DNA from: Hsuehochloa calcarea
Lineage: Eukaryota > Streptophyta > Magnoliopsida > Poales > Poaceae
Length of the DNA stretch: 64,000 bases
Direction of reading: 5' to 3'
Assembly (NCBI GenBank): GCA_036346395.1
Contig: CM070599.1
Span: 35,455,232-35,519,231 of the forward strand
Shown: piece after piece, positions 33,128 to 44,041 of the stretch
Position numbering within the stretch: position 1 is the first letter of the stretch
Layout of the letters: each line of letters opens with the position of its first letter
Position numbers and translations under genes: made by a program
The notes under the pieces: generated by a model
Databases searched by the model: none
Told to the model about the DNA's origin: nothing
Seen by the model: only the letters and a program-made list of their open reading frames with translations

Positions 33128-36100
33128 TGGCGGCGATTTTTGTTTGTTAGGTCAATTTCATGGGTTACATTGCATATGTGTTACATGATACATGTTTTGA
33201 CTAACGTGAGTCAAGTTGCGAAAAACTTGTTCCCGAAATTGATTTCTTGGTCTATTGTTGTGCAGGAAGCTTGGAGGTAAACGACGATCAATGGCGAGGG
33301 TGATCGAGACTAGGCTTGAAGAGCTGAGGTTCAGAACGATCGAGGATACCGGGTGAAGTCAGTGGACTCAAGCATGGCGCAAAGTGGACAAGGATGACCG
33401 AACGGGAAGTTCGGTGCGGCTAGTTGCATCAAGCGGTATGGGGGTCGGTGCAAGTGTGAAAGATCTAGACCCGCCATTATGAGTTAATGGAGTGTTTTGG
33501 TGATTAATGACAAATCCAAATATGAGACTAACTCTTTTATCAAGTATTATCTTTGTGTAGTCTCATTTGGATATAAAGGTGAAACACAACGAGGTATGCA
33601 ATCGACATCTCAATCTTATATATTGTTGCATTTCTCGGATCCAAAATATAGGATTGAACTCAACCATAAGTTAAACTTGAATATGTGCATATGACCTTAT
33701 TACACATTTGTGTATGCACACATTTAGGGGGAGTTTTATCCTATACTTTGTGGTTTCATTAGTATTGATCCATATTCCATTATCCACATATATTTGGGAT
33801 CTTTACGTTGAAACAAAACCTTTGAGTATACAAAACTTGTGTAGTTCGTATATACTCATGTTATGAGTATATAGAACTTGTGTAGTTCTTGTATACTCAT
33901 GTTAGAGTATATATAACTTGTGTAGTTTATATATATACTCATTTGTTCTCTCATTTATCATCATTAAATTTATGAGAATTTAAGTGGTTATCATCAATTA
34001 CCAAAGAGGGAAAGATTGAGGTATCTTGTCCCACCATTATGAGTTAATGGTATGGTGTGGTAATTAATGATGATCACATTGTGGAACTAACATTTTCCAT
34101 GAGTTGGATATATAGGTTATGTTCGGGATGATGAAGACTTGGGATGATCATGAGTTGATCATCAAGTCAAGAGCTTGGTGTAAATGATGCATCATGAGTT
34201 GATCATCAAGACAAGAGAAGACCCATCATGTGTTGATGGAGGTCAAGTGGAGGAATGCATCATGCGTTGATGCATGTGAAGAATCGGGATGAAGAAATCG
34301 TCATGTGTTGATGATGTTCAAGAAGATCCGAAGTGAAGAAATCATCATGAGTTGATGATTGTCAAAGTCAGGACCGGACTTGAAGTGTTGATGTGCGTCA
34401 TCAAGCTTCAAGAAGATGCAAGGCAAAGGTATGACTAGATAGGGCTAAGGATGTGTTCCTAGTCTTTTACCGGTCTCGGTGTTTGGTTGATAGACCGGAT
34501 TGCTAGTATAGGATTGCCGTACTATTAAGAGGGGTCTTGACTAGTAGCATGAGTTAGTCATGTGTTGATAGCTCATTATGTTTGCTCTAGCTCATCTAGG
34601 CATGATGCTATTTATTTGCGAATGTGTTTTGCAAATAATCGAGGCTCATGCATAACCCTTGTAGCATGTGACTTAAGTTTGCAAATGCGTTTTGCAAATG
34701 GTGTAAGTCCATGTACCCTATTCCTTGTGATGAGTTTTCTAAGGGTTAGCAAATGTGTTTTGTAACCTACTTGGAATATCATCTTTGAAACCTTGTCGAA
34801 AATTGCATTCAAATGAGCGAATGTGTTTTGCCATTTGAAGTGGAGCAATTGGTTTTGGCTCTGTAGTCTGCCGGTCGGACGGAAGTGGTCACGGATCGGA
34901 CCGGTGGCAAATCGTCCGACCGGTGTGCTACGGGCGGTCGAACCGGTTTCACTTGATCCGATTTCTTTGTGCGGAAGTTCGCGATTGTAAAATCGGAACT
35001 TCGCTGTGAGGAAGTTCGGAGATCGAGCGGATCGTTTTTTCCCGAGAGCTCCCTTTGTGGGACTTAGCCAAATTTGCGACGGGCGGTCGGACCAACCAGC
35101 ACGGGCGGTCAGACCGATTTAGCGGTGGTCCGACCGGCCAGTGCATGGCGGTCAGACCGGCCGAAGGCCCAACGACTATTTTTTTAGCCGTTGGCGCATG
35201 GGAAGTGTCCGGCCGGCCATTGGTTGGCGGTCGACCTACTGGCTGTTTGATGGAATCTTTTCCCAGCGGCTAGTTTTTGTGTGTGGGCTATATATAGCCA
35301 CCTTGACCGGTTGGGAGAGGTGGCTGGTGCTATTGTGAACTCTTTGTGAGCCTCTTGAGCTAAGAGCAAGCCTCTCCTCTCTTATGTGCATGTGTTGCAC
35401 TTGGTGAGCTTGGAGAGTAAACCCTAAGTGCATGTGTTGCCTTAGGTAGTGGATTGTGTATCCACGTGGCGTTGACACTTGATTAGTTCAAGTGAAAGTT
35501 GATTTATTACTCTTGGTGTTTGCCGACACCTAGACGGCGTGGAGGCGTCGTGCGTGGTGATCTTCTCAAGAAGCTTGTGAGAAGACCCGGCGGTTTGTGA
35601 GTGGTTTGGTGCTCACCATCTCCGGAGTGGAGGAAGAGCAACCATAGTTGAGTGAGGTGTTGGTTCGGTTAGGAACCGGTCCAAGTGTTTGGACTTACCT
35701 CGGAGGTGTTGGCTTAATTAGTGGAGCCGGTCCAATTTGTTTGGGCTAACCTCAACGTGGATTAGGGGAGACCGGTAAGTCTCCGAACACCACGGTAAAA
35801 CATAATCGTGCCATCTTGTTTTTACTTGTGCTTTACTTTGAGCAATTTACATTCTTGTTTTAATTGCTTATATATCTTGTATGATTGCTCATATTGTATT
35901 GTGTTCATATTGTCGGTGCACTTAGTTGAGCCTAGTTGATTTAGGTTTTTATTGAGCAAAACCAATTCGCTATTAGCTTCCGCATTTACATATTGGTTTA
36001 GCGCGAAAGATTTTTAAAACCGCCTATTCACCCCCCTCTAGTCGGCCACCTCGATCTTACAAAGTGCCATGGTGGTTTCGGTGGGAGCCGGATGGGAGAG

Positions 36101-37228
36101 ACATGCCAACATGAAGAGAGTCGTTGATCAACCTATACATGACGAAATATGGGATTGCTTCATGAAGATTGGACTCAGTCTTTGGAGAAGGATCGAGAAG
36201 GGGTATTTTGGTAACTTTACCTAAATACCGTCTTGATTGCTTTTGGCTAAACTGCGGCGCAAGACGACGCGATGAGAAGTGGTTTAGGTTAAGAGTAGAT
36301 GAAGACGACGCTTTGAAATACGTTGCGTAAGTAAAACCCGTTTGTGTGTGGGCTTAACGGATGTCTATTTACGTATCTTTCTTTAGAAGCTAGCCTCCTC
36401 TATAAATAGGGGGTGCTGATTGTGCACTCTCCAACCCTTGTATTCAAGAAACCCTAGTTTGTGTTTATAGATAGGAGATGTTAGGGTTCTAGAGTGTTGG
36501 ATTGATTGAGTGCTCAAGTGTTGAGCTTTTATCCTTCATGGTGGAGTGACTGTAGACCAATTTCAATTTTCAATCAATCCAAGCAAGATTTTTCAAGATG
36601 ACTATCTTCTTATTCTTGCTCTCTCTTTGGTGATTTTTGGTTTTTATGATTCTTTGGTTTTCCTTTAGTTTTTCTTTGGGATTTTGCTTGTTGTGATATG
36701 TGGGAATGCATCTAAGTTTATTTTGATCATCTCTTACCCACGAGCAAGTCTAGGATTAAAGTTTAATTTTAGTCCGATTTTGAAGCAACCTTCACTCAAA
36801 CGGAAAAAAAGTTAGAATTTTTGCAATGATCTTCACGATCTTTGAGTTGAATATATTTCTGGCATACTACAGAAGGTATGTTTCAAGTTTCATGAAGTTT
36901 GGAGTTGTGGATCAAAAGTTGTGGCAATTTTGGTTTTGGATTTTGGGGTACGTCCTGTTCATCGCGATGTTTTATTGTTCATTCGGTAGTACTGCTACTG
37001 TTCACCGGTACAATCGGTAATGGGTACTGTTCACTAATGCGTTTTGCGTTTTTTTTGTTATACTTCGGGGTTTTGATTTGATTTAATACAGAATATCTGC
37101 TGTTCTTGCTTGTTGATCTTCGTAGTTTTTATTTCTATTAGAAAGAAAAACCCGTTGAATTCAATCAAAATAAAAAAAATAGACTAAACTCTTATTTATC
37201 TGCTCTCAAATCGCCGTTTCGGTCCAAC
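33128..37228 (+). repeat. 3' LTR of copia element 'A', 5'-truncated and split
   Basis: Segments 33128-33456 and 36067-37228 together match 31275-32787 of the 5' LTR. The last base pair of the terminus is altered (CCAAC|G for CCAACA). Confidence 0.65.
33457..36061 (+). mobile_element. solo LTR nested in the 3' LTR of element 'A'
   Basis: It starts TGAAAGATCTAGACCC and ends CTCGATCTTACA. The termini are inverted (TGAAAGATC against TGTAAGATC). The 5-bp flanks are identical, AAGTG at 33452-33456 and 36062-36066. The end CCCCCCTCTAGTCGGCC plus CGATCTTACA is typical of a large grass copia LTR. The first part (34160-34420) contains many CATCATG(A/T)GTTGAT words. A TATA box (TATATATAGCC) is at about 35289. 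No internal genes. Confidence 0.85.
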
Positions 37229-37345
37229 GTACGCACGCCCGCACGACCGCATATTGCCATATTCCCACCCACGACGCTGGACCTGATGCATCTAATGAGG
37301 CCATGACCGCATCCCATTTCGCAGACGAGGAGGTTCGGAAGACTT
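37229..37345. repeat. intergenic block of the WAK array, copy 2 (right part)
   Basis: It continues the block broken at about 30820. ACGCCCGCACGACCGCATATTG corresponds to GTCGCCCGCATGGCCGCATAG in copy 1, followed by CATATTCCCA in both. Confidence 0.6.
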
Positions 37346-37703
37346 AGTGAAGCTCGTGATTGGATCATACTAGTACTACGTTGCTGAAATAGTTTCCTTT
37401 CTTTTCTTGATTTGACCTTCAAAATCCCGAGTTAGCTGGTCGACAATTCAAATTGAGTTCTTACAGTATTACAGGAGGCACACGCAAACAAGATCAAATA
37501 CAAGTAGCGACGTAGAACATATGTAGGCATATTGAGGTTTAGAGAACATGATACATAAACAAAACAGTTTCAGAAAGACACAAAGCCCCTCACCAAAAAA
37601 GAAAGAAAAGAAAGATATAAAATACTGAATCTGCATGAATTATGTGTGTATGCGTGCATGTGGTGGCTTTAAGGGAGTGTTGCACATGTTCTAGCTAGTC
37701 ACC
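37346..37703. other. 3' flank of the complete WAK gene
   Basis: Homologous to 14060-14665: TGAAATAGTTTCCT(T/C)TCT…CTTGATTTGA, CAGTATTACAGGA-like, and TGCATGAATTATG…GTGCATGTGGTGGCTT. It probably includes the 3' UTR. Confidence 0.5.
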
Positions 37704-40292
37704 TCACCTCGCATAATACGAACTTCTTGGGTTAATGGGCATGTTCTCACCTTCCATTGCAAGATACCCGGCACTCGTTTCTATTTCAAAACCAGTTGAA
37801 GATGGTCCGCCAAGAAGGCTCTCCGTCTCCGTCTCCGTCTCCGTATCGATTCGTGCCCAAGGATGCAACGAAAGCTTCCTCAGTCTGTTCAGCTCGTCGA
37901 CGATCTCTCTCATCGAGGGCCTGTTGCTTCCGCACATATCTAGGCATTGCTTAGCCAGCTCTGCAAGTCCTCTGAACAATTCCACGCTCTCTTGGCCTAT
38001 TATGTGGCTCCCCAATACTGCATCAAGATTGTTATCCTTCATAGCAGACAGGAAAATCGATGACAAGCTTCTTTGCGTCTCAGGTCCTTCGAGTTTCAGT
38101 GGCACCTGGCCGGTGAGGATCTCCAGAAGGATAACTCCAAAGCTGTAGGCATCGCTCTTGTCGGTCAATTGGCATGTTTGCAAGTACTCAGGGTCCAAGT
38201 AGCCACAGGTACCTTGAACCATCGTGACAAACTGCTCCTTGTCGGACGGGGCTAGTATGGAGGCTCCAAAGTCTGAAACTTTCGCCATGTAGTTGTCATC
38301 AAGAAGGATGTTGGCAGATTTCACATCCCCATGGATAATTGGGGGAGATGCATATGAATGTAGAAAGTTAAGTCCTTCAGCTGCTTCATAAGCAATCCTT
38401 AAGAGAGTGCTGAAAGAGATTTGCAACGCTTGGTTCTTGCCGTGGATAAGCTCGAACAGTGTGCCGTTTGGGATGAACTCATAGACTAGCATCGGAACTT
38501 CCACCTCAAGGCAACAACCCAAGAGTTTAACAATGTTCTTGTGATTGATTTGGGAGAGAATGAGCATCTCTTGACCAAATTCCTTCTTTTGCCTTTCGTC
38601 AATCAGTGCACATCTTTTAATTGCAACTGGCACGTTGTCCTTAACTATCCCTTTATAGACTGTTCCATGGCCTCCTTTTCCAACTATTCGGCTATTGTCA
38701 AAGTTGTCTGTGGCTTGTATGAGTTCAGCTTCTGTAAATACTGTGAAAGCAAGACCTTTTTCTGATTTCATCCTCTCAAACAAAAGCAACCCTCCATGCT
38801 CGCGAAAATACTCTTGCTTAATTTTGTTTTGGTTTCTCTTTTGAAAAATAATGTATCCGCAGAAGGCCATGATCATGAGAACAAGAAAGCTGGTTGTAAC
38901 TCCTGCATAATGGCATCAGATAAAGAGTGATTTCCCCCCTTTTCTAAGAGAGAGAGAGAGAGAGAGAGAGTACAATAAAAAGTAGTGTAAGAATACCATA
39001 ACTGGCATTTTTTTTTTACCAGTTTTGCATTCATTTTATTATTTGACGTTTTCACAGAAATGTGGTAAGAAATTACTGGTCTAGATAGCTGATCTTATTT
39101 TTAGGGAGTCACCTATTATTAAGCTGATGTCAGAGTTGCATGTATTGCTTTGCTTGGAATACTTCGTTCCCGCTCGACAAGAACACCAGTATCCTCCAAC
39201 AGTATTGTGGCAAACGCCGCCCGAAGAAGGGCATGGGTTGTGATTGCATTCATTAACATCTGCATGCAGTAAGATGAGAGGGTAATAAATATTAGAACTA
39301 CAAATAAAAGGAGAGCTCTACTTCCAGTGTGCAATTTGTTTGGTATTTAATTGCACGTATACACATTGGCATATATACAAAGCTAGCTAATTAGTACCTT
39401 GGCATCCATCTGGAAGGTAAGGGTTGCCTCCGTACCCATGGGAGCAGCTGCACACGTACCCTGGTCCATTGGTGGAATCCACACACACGCTGTTGCTACT
39501 GAGGCATGCGTAAGTGCCCGTCTCGTTCCGTTTGGCGACATCACAGGACGTCCCGTTTCTTACAGCCCAATCAAACACCACGGGTGCCTGGCCGGCATTC
39601 GTGTCGTTGAACTTGGTGGTGTTTATATACGTCGTCCTGAAGTTGAATGCTGCTGTCTCCAGCAGCAGGGCGTAGCTGCACCGGGCGAAACTCGAGATTT
39701 GGCTTGTGTTGAACCCGGCCTCCCAGGTGAGATCGTAGTAGTACATCCCCTTTGGTATCCCAGTCTGGCAGCAGCCCATGCCAGAGCAGGAGCCGTCCAC
39801 TAAGTCTGACAGGTTGCGGCATGTTGAGACGCACCCGCTCAGGTAGCCTGTAGGTCCTGTGCCATCGCCGGTGAAATTGATGTAGGCGAGGGTGTTGCAA
39901 CCGATGACTGTGAACTTGTTGTGGACGTCTGAGAGCCGCAAGGGAGAATCTCTTGTATTGCCGATTGCCCCAAGACCACCGATTTCCATTTCCCCGGAGG
40001 CGGGGTTGTAGCAGTACGTCCCGATGCCGTTGAGCACCCGGATCGTGCTATGAGGCAAGGAAATATTAAGCACCTCAAAGTCACCAAAGAATGGTTTGGA
40101 GATGTCATCTTGGACCTTGCAAGTAATGTTGAATCCTTCTGTGAGTGAACAGTTCGTGCCGACGCCAAATGGGTACGGTATGTCGACGTTGCCACACTGC
40201 CTTTGGCATTGAGAGCTAGGAACCGCGGTCGCAGGGGCGTACTGTGCCGCAAGAAGTAGAAGGCCAAGGCAAAGCTGCAGGACCACTTGCAT
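37704..40292 (-). CDS. WAK: wall-associated receptor-like kinase (WAK)
   Basis: Three exons, 40292-39398, 39259-39113 and 38902-37704, join at clean GT-AG sites (CCAAG|GTACT, TGCAG|ATGTT, ATAG|GTGAC, TGCAG|GAGTT) into 746 residues, a normal WAK length. Residues 1-24 are a signal peptide (LQLCLGLLLLAAQ). The extracellular part has the galacturonan-binding GUB_WAK start (CQRQCGNVDIPYPFGVG), then an EGF module ending GYGGNPYLPDGCQ, and a calcium-binding-type EGF (DVNECNHNPCPSSGGVC) in exon 2. A membrane span (about 349-367) precedes a Ser/Thr kinase domain. Its landmarks are GKGGHG at 422-427, K443, HGD with D540, and DFG 558-560. HGD replaces the usual HRD, so it is a non-RD kinase. WAKs sit in the plasma membrane, bind wall pectin and signal in growth and defence. 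An upstream in-frame ATG (40337) is less likely, because the signal peptide starts at 40292. Confidence 0.93.
38946..38970. repeat. GA microsatellite in the last WAK intron
   Basis: About twelve AG dinucleotides lie in the intron 39112-38903, next to its acceptor. Other short GA tracts are at about 3522, 4525 and 28166. Confidence 0.85.
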
Positions 40293-40367
40293 ATCCCTCG
40301 GCTGGAGAATTAGATAGCATGACATTGTTATAATCAATCAACTTAATCGGTACCACAAAAATTCTGA

Positions 40368-40390
40368 GGGGAGGGGAGGGGAGGGGAGGG
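40368..40390 (+). repeat. GGGGA pentanucleotide repeat, G-quadruplex-prone
   Basis: Four GGGG runs and one GGG, each separated by a single A, lie about 75 bases before the WAK start codon on the strand opposite to the transcript. G-runs with one-base loops are a strong G-quadruplex pattern. Confidence 0.85.
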
Positions 40391-40611
40391 TCCCAACTCC
40401 CAAGACCCATCTTTAGAGGCCCCGTTTCGAATTATGTCACCTAGCTCCGTTATTGTCTTGGTGAGTACGACTGGGAAGAGTGTCTTCGCTACTCCCTCTA
40501 CGGCGGGGCCTGCCATGGCAGCGCGGCGGTGGGGAGGTAAGAGGAGGGGAAATTTTTTTTGGGTTGTTTCAAGTTATCTGCTGTTTACTAAGTGGCAAAA
40601 TTTGGAAGTGT

Positions 40612-41837
40612 GTCCTGAGCCGTTTAGAATCTTGAGAATAAGTAAGACTAATTTTCTCGTTTTGCAGCATGTAATAAGCAGCATCAACCTTCAAGTTTTC
40701 ATATAAATGAACTTAAAGCTGATTAAAACTAAATGGTACAATATAATATAAGTGTAGTAAAATTTACCTGAAATAGCGAGGGAATTGCAGTTCTCGTGGA
40801 GTAGAAGTACGCCGAGCGCACTGAACCTTTGGAGATCTCTTATTCTAACTTAAGAACAGCCAACACTGTGTGTAAATGTTGTATATATGAAGAGCACAAC
40901 CTGTCGCCAACGAGGAACGAGTCAAGACTCTTAACACACAGCAACAGGGTAGACTTTCGGCCAAGTCTTTAACAAAAAAGAATATAATATATTTTCTAAG
41001 AAAACAACGTGTTCAAATTTTCTTAAGAAAGTCCTTAACGGGAACAAATCAACAAACAGCGACACAATAGTTTCCAATGAGAATAAAATAAAAATGCATG
41101 GTTATACTTTTTTTGCGAGTGGAAAATTACATGGTTACGTCCAACCCTCCACTCAGCACCCTCTCCATGGTTACCTAGTCAACCTCGCCGCCAACCAACC
41201 GCAGATACCCTCTCGGCACCATCTAACCCTCCACTCAGCACCCCTTTCATAGCGACCTAGTCAACCTCTCCGCTAGCCAACCGCCGGTGGCACCGGCTGC
41301 CACGGCCCATCCCACCCACCCACCCACCCACGCTTTCCCTCCAGCCAGCAGCTCGCTATCCCTCGACAACCCCCCAAACCCCAGGTAGAGGAGGTCCTTC
41401 CAGACTTTCCCACAAGGGTCGTTCTCGCTCCCCGGCGGGCCGCTACAAGCGTGTTCTGTTAGTGCAGGCCTGGCTCACTGCGCCCCGGCAAGGGGGTGCG
41501 AAAGAGTCCGGGGCCGTACAAGATCACCGCCAAAAAGGTTCATGCTGGAGCTCAAGAAGGCGTCTTCGCCGCAGCCTTGCAGGTGCTTCATGGGGTCAAT
41601 CTTGCAGACGCTGACTTACTCCAATCACCTCCCGGCTTCCCTTTTTGGGCCACCTCCACTGTCGGTAGCTCCAAAGGTGTCCTTAGCACATCGCAGTTCA
41701 CATCTAGCAGCAAAGAAGACCGTGTCCCAGGGTGCGGCTCAGAAAGCCTCGACGCTCCTCGTAGTAACCTGTAGTAAGTAGTACTCACAACACAATTAAG
41801 TGTGCAAAGAGAATGTTTGGATAGCTTGCAGTTCGCT
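40612..41837. repeat. WAK upstream region, tandem copy 1
   Basis: TGTCCTGAGCCGTTTAGAAT at 40612 recurs at 41838. About 370 bases after it (UTR exon, donor, TATA region) and the following part (ATATTTTCTAAGAAAACAACG…) are present in both. The unit is 1226 bp. Its distal part (41390-41780) has an ORF of 92 codons without recognisable domain. Confidence 0.8.
40768..40900 (-). promoter_or_regulatory. probable WAK promoter end and non-coding first exon
   Basis: On the minus strand a TATA-like CATATATACA (about 40880-40889) is followed by a leader and then ATTTCAG|GTAAAT at 40768, a good splice donor. This suggests an intron in the 5' UTR. The acceptor before 40292 is not clear. The same sequence is repeated at about 41998-42135. 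Confidence 0.45.
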
Positions 41838-42244
41838 GTCCTGAGCCGTTTAGAATCTTGAGAATAAATAAGACTAATTTTCTCGTTTTGCAGCATGTAA
41901 TAAGCAGCATCAACCTTCAAGTATTCATATAAATGAACTTAAAGCTGATTAAAACTAAGTGGTACAATATAATATAAGTGTAGTAAAATTTACCTGAAAT
42001 AGCGAGGGAATTGCAGTTCTCGTGAAGTAGAAGTACGCCGAGCGCACTGAACCTTTGGAGATCTCTTCAGGCCTTCAGTTGTTCGTTATTCTAACTTAAG
42101 AACAGCCAACACCGTGTGTGAATGTTGTATATATGAAGAGTCGCCAACGAGGAACGAGTCAACAAACTAACACAGTCAACAAACTAACACACAGCAACAG
42201 GGTAGACTTTCGGCCAAGTATTTAACAAAAAGAATATAATATAT

Positions 42245-43262
42245 TGATGCGGGGTGTCCGATCTTCTCGACGTAGAACCTCTCGATAACTTGTGTATCCT
42301 GACGAACCACCAGCTGATCCCCCGCGCCAATGCACGGACTTGCAACTCTATGGAAAATTCGCCCAAACACACACTTGATTGGATCCTCGCTGACCACAAA
42401 CGAAGATCGTCGAACCTCAATTCCCAATGGAAAAGCAAGAACGACCCTTGTTCTCAATGCCCAATTCCTCTGTTTTGGCTATAAGCACAACAGAGAATCA
42501 AGCAAAAGCTTTGAAAATATATTAAACGTGGTCTTAGGTTACAATGGGGGTCTACCCCTCTATATATAGTGCTCCTACTTCTCCTCATGGCTGGCCAAGA
42601 GGCCCTACTCCTATGCTAATTCGGATTTAGAGTCCTACTCCAATTCCGACACATTCCAAAATAGAAAAGGAAACTCTGATTTTACAATCGTCATATTGTT
42701 TCGGTCATATCTTTTGATACGGGATGAATTTCGAGTGAGGAGGATCCGTTGGATCGGGCTTGAAGTTAGCTTTCCAACAAGCCCAAAAACACTCAAATCC
42801 GACTTGGTATGAGAAAGTTATGGCCTTTTACTCGGACTGTCCTGCTGATTCCGAATCCGAATTTGAGGCTGATTCCGAATCCGAATTGAATTCCGAGTTG
42901 ATTCCGAATTTGAATTTGATTGGGCTTGTGGAAGTTTCGAATTTGACTTGGATTCTTGGGCTTCTCTCCCCTTGCTTGTCTCCCACGAGCTTCTCCTCCA
43001 TTGTGACGGCCTTTCTTCAAGAACAGCCTCATATCCTTCATCTCCGTACATTATTGAATCTTCCAATCTGAGCACAAGCGAAACACTAGTTTTAGGTAGT
43101 ATGAAATTCTCAACTAATTTAAAAGGAAATTCAGTGAACAGATTCACCTGTTGGATAAGCTTCTCTTGTTTTTCAACTCTCTTAGTAAGCTCATGTTGTT
43201 CTGAGGTATTTAATGAATTGAAAATATTATATGAAACAACATAGCTAAGGATGTCCGCATCA
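42245..43262 (-). repeat. 3' LTR of the gag-only retrotransposon
   Basis: 1018 bp, near-identical to the 5' LTR. It differs by single-base changes and small indels such as GGTGTCCG/GGTGCCCG near the end. A TATA box (CTATATATAG, minus strand) is at about 42560. Confidence 0.9.
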
Positions 43263-44041
43263 TCCTCCCTTTCTTCAAAAAAAGCCGTCTTCGGCTTTTG
43301 ATAGCCTGAAAATGTGCTAGACGAAGAAAACAACGTATATGCATGGTATATGTATTTATCATCCAAACAAGTTCCGTGTAGCGCATGATGATTTGCCGAA
43401 CATGTATTAAACAAAGAGAACAACGTATATACATGATATATGTATGAATCAATTGTTGTGTTATTCGCGTTGTTTTGTACAATCGATAGCTCAGAATTAC
43501 ATTTCAAATTGCACAACCGACACATATGATAAAATTTCACCTTCCCAATACCAAAGTCAAGTGAAGTGGGTGAAAACCAATTGATACCATTCCATAATTC
43601 AACTGCGCTACTCTGATTAGTTATACATTTAAGAGATAAACAAGTAGGCATCATGTTGCATTCTAAACAATAGACACTTGTATTTAAACCCATCTTAAAG
43701 ATATCATGACATTGCTTAATAGATGGTTTGCGCAAAACATGTGATTGTAAATCAACAAGATTATCATAGGTAATGTATATTTGATAAACTTGAAACATGT
43801 TGTCTACACCAACATCATCAATCAAATTGAATTTATATGTGTATATGTAGCTATTTACTAGTGATCTTAAGTGTGAAATTTCAAGAACCTTCTTAATCAC
43901 ACTAGATACATGTTTAGGACTATCGAATATGATATAACACAAAGAATTATTAATGTGTATTCTACTAAGAACTTCTTTTTGAGTAATCAATTTCACATTA
44001 TGCAAATTAAGCATATCAAATTTAGAACGTGGAATCATCAA
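42818..44041 (-). CDS. second ORF of the gag-only retrotransposon, unknown function
   Basis: This is an uninterrupted 407-codon frame that starts within the last 20 bases of gag in another frame and runs about 445 bases into the 3' LTR. The N-terminal part contains a Cys cluster (VYCLECNMMPTCLSLKC, then HMCRLCNLKC) and a duplicated IYH(V/A)YTLFS motif about 40 residues apart. The LTR-encoded tail is charged and ends in repeats of IRIRNQ. I recognise no protease, polymerase or envelope feature. The ATG overlaps the gag stop region (GATGATTCC), an arrangement that would allow reinitiation or frameshifting. Long open frames in a young element suggest selection, but the function is unknown. Confidence 0.45.
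   Translation of the reverse strand: MMIPRSKFDMLNLHNVKLITQKEVLSRIHINNSLCYIIFDSPKHVSSVIKKVLEISHLRSLVNSYIYTYKFNLIDDVGVDNMFQVYQIYITYDNLVDLQSHVLRKPSIKQCHDIFKMGLNTSVYCLECNMMPTCLSLKCITNQSSAVELWNGINWFSPTSLDFGIGKVKFYHMCRLCNLKCNSELSIVQNNANNTTIDSYIYHVYTLFSLFNTCSANHHALHGTCLDDKYIYHAYTLFSSSSTFSGYQKPKTAFFEEREDDADILSYVVSYNIFNSLNTSEQHELTKRVEKQEKLIQQVNLFTEFPFKLVENFILPKTSVSLVLRLEDSIMYGDEGYEAVLEERPSQWRRSSWETSKGREAQESKSNSKLPQAQSNSNSESTRNSIRIRNQPQIRIRNQQDSPSKRP
43263..43275 (-). other. polypurine tract of the gag-only retrotransposon
   Basis: AAGAAAGGGAGGA on the minus strand, directly before the 3' LTR. This is where plus-strand DNA synthesis would be primed. Confidence 0.8.

Larger units (their letters stand above)
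30821..37228 (+). mobile_element. internally deleted copia element 'A' with a nested solo LTR
   Basis: 5' LTR about 30821-32788, PBS TGGTATCAGAGTCC (32791-32804), a gag start truncated at about 33127, then a 3' LTR from about 33128 to 37228 that has lost its first 450 bases. The 3' LTR is itself split by a solo LTR at 33457-36061. Both LTRs end GTTTCGGTCCAAC. The interior of both contains TATAAATAGGG, CCAACCCTT and ACCGGTACAA-like words in the same order. No target duplication was found, so the left boundary is uncertain. Confidence 0.7.

Noticed and set aside
30821..37228. Target duplication for copia element 'A'
   Set aside because: The 5-bp flanks I tested do not match, and the right terminus is mutated, so I do not claim one.
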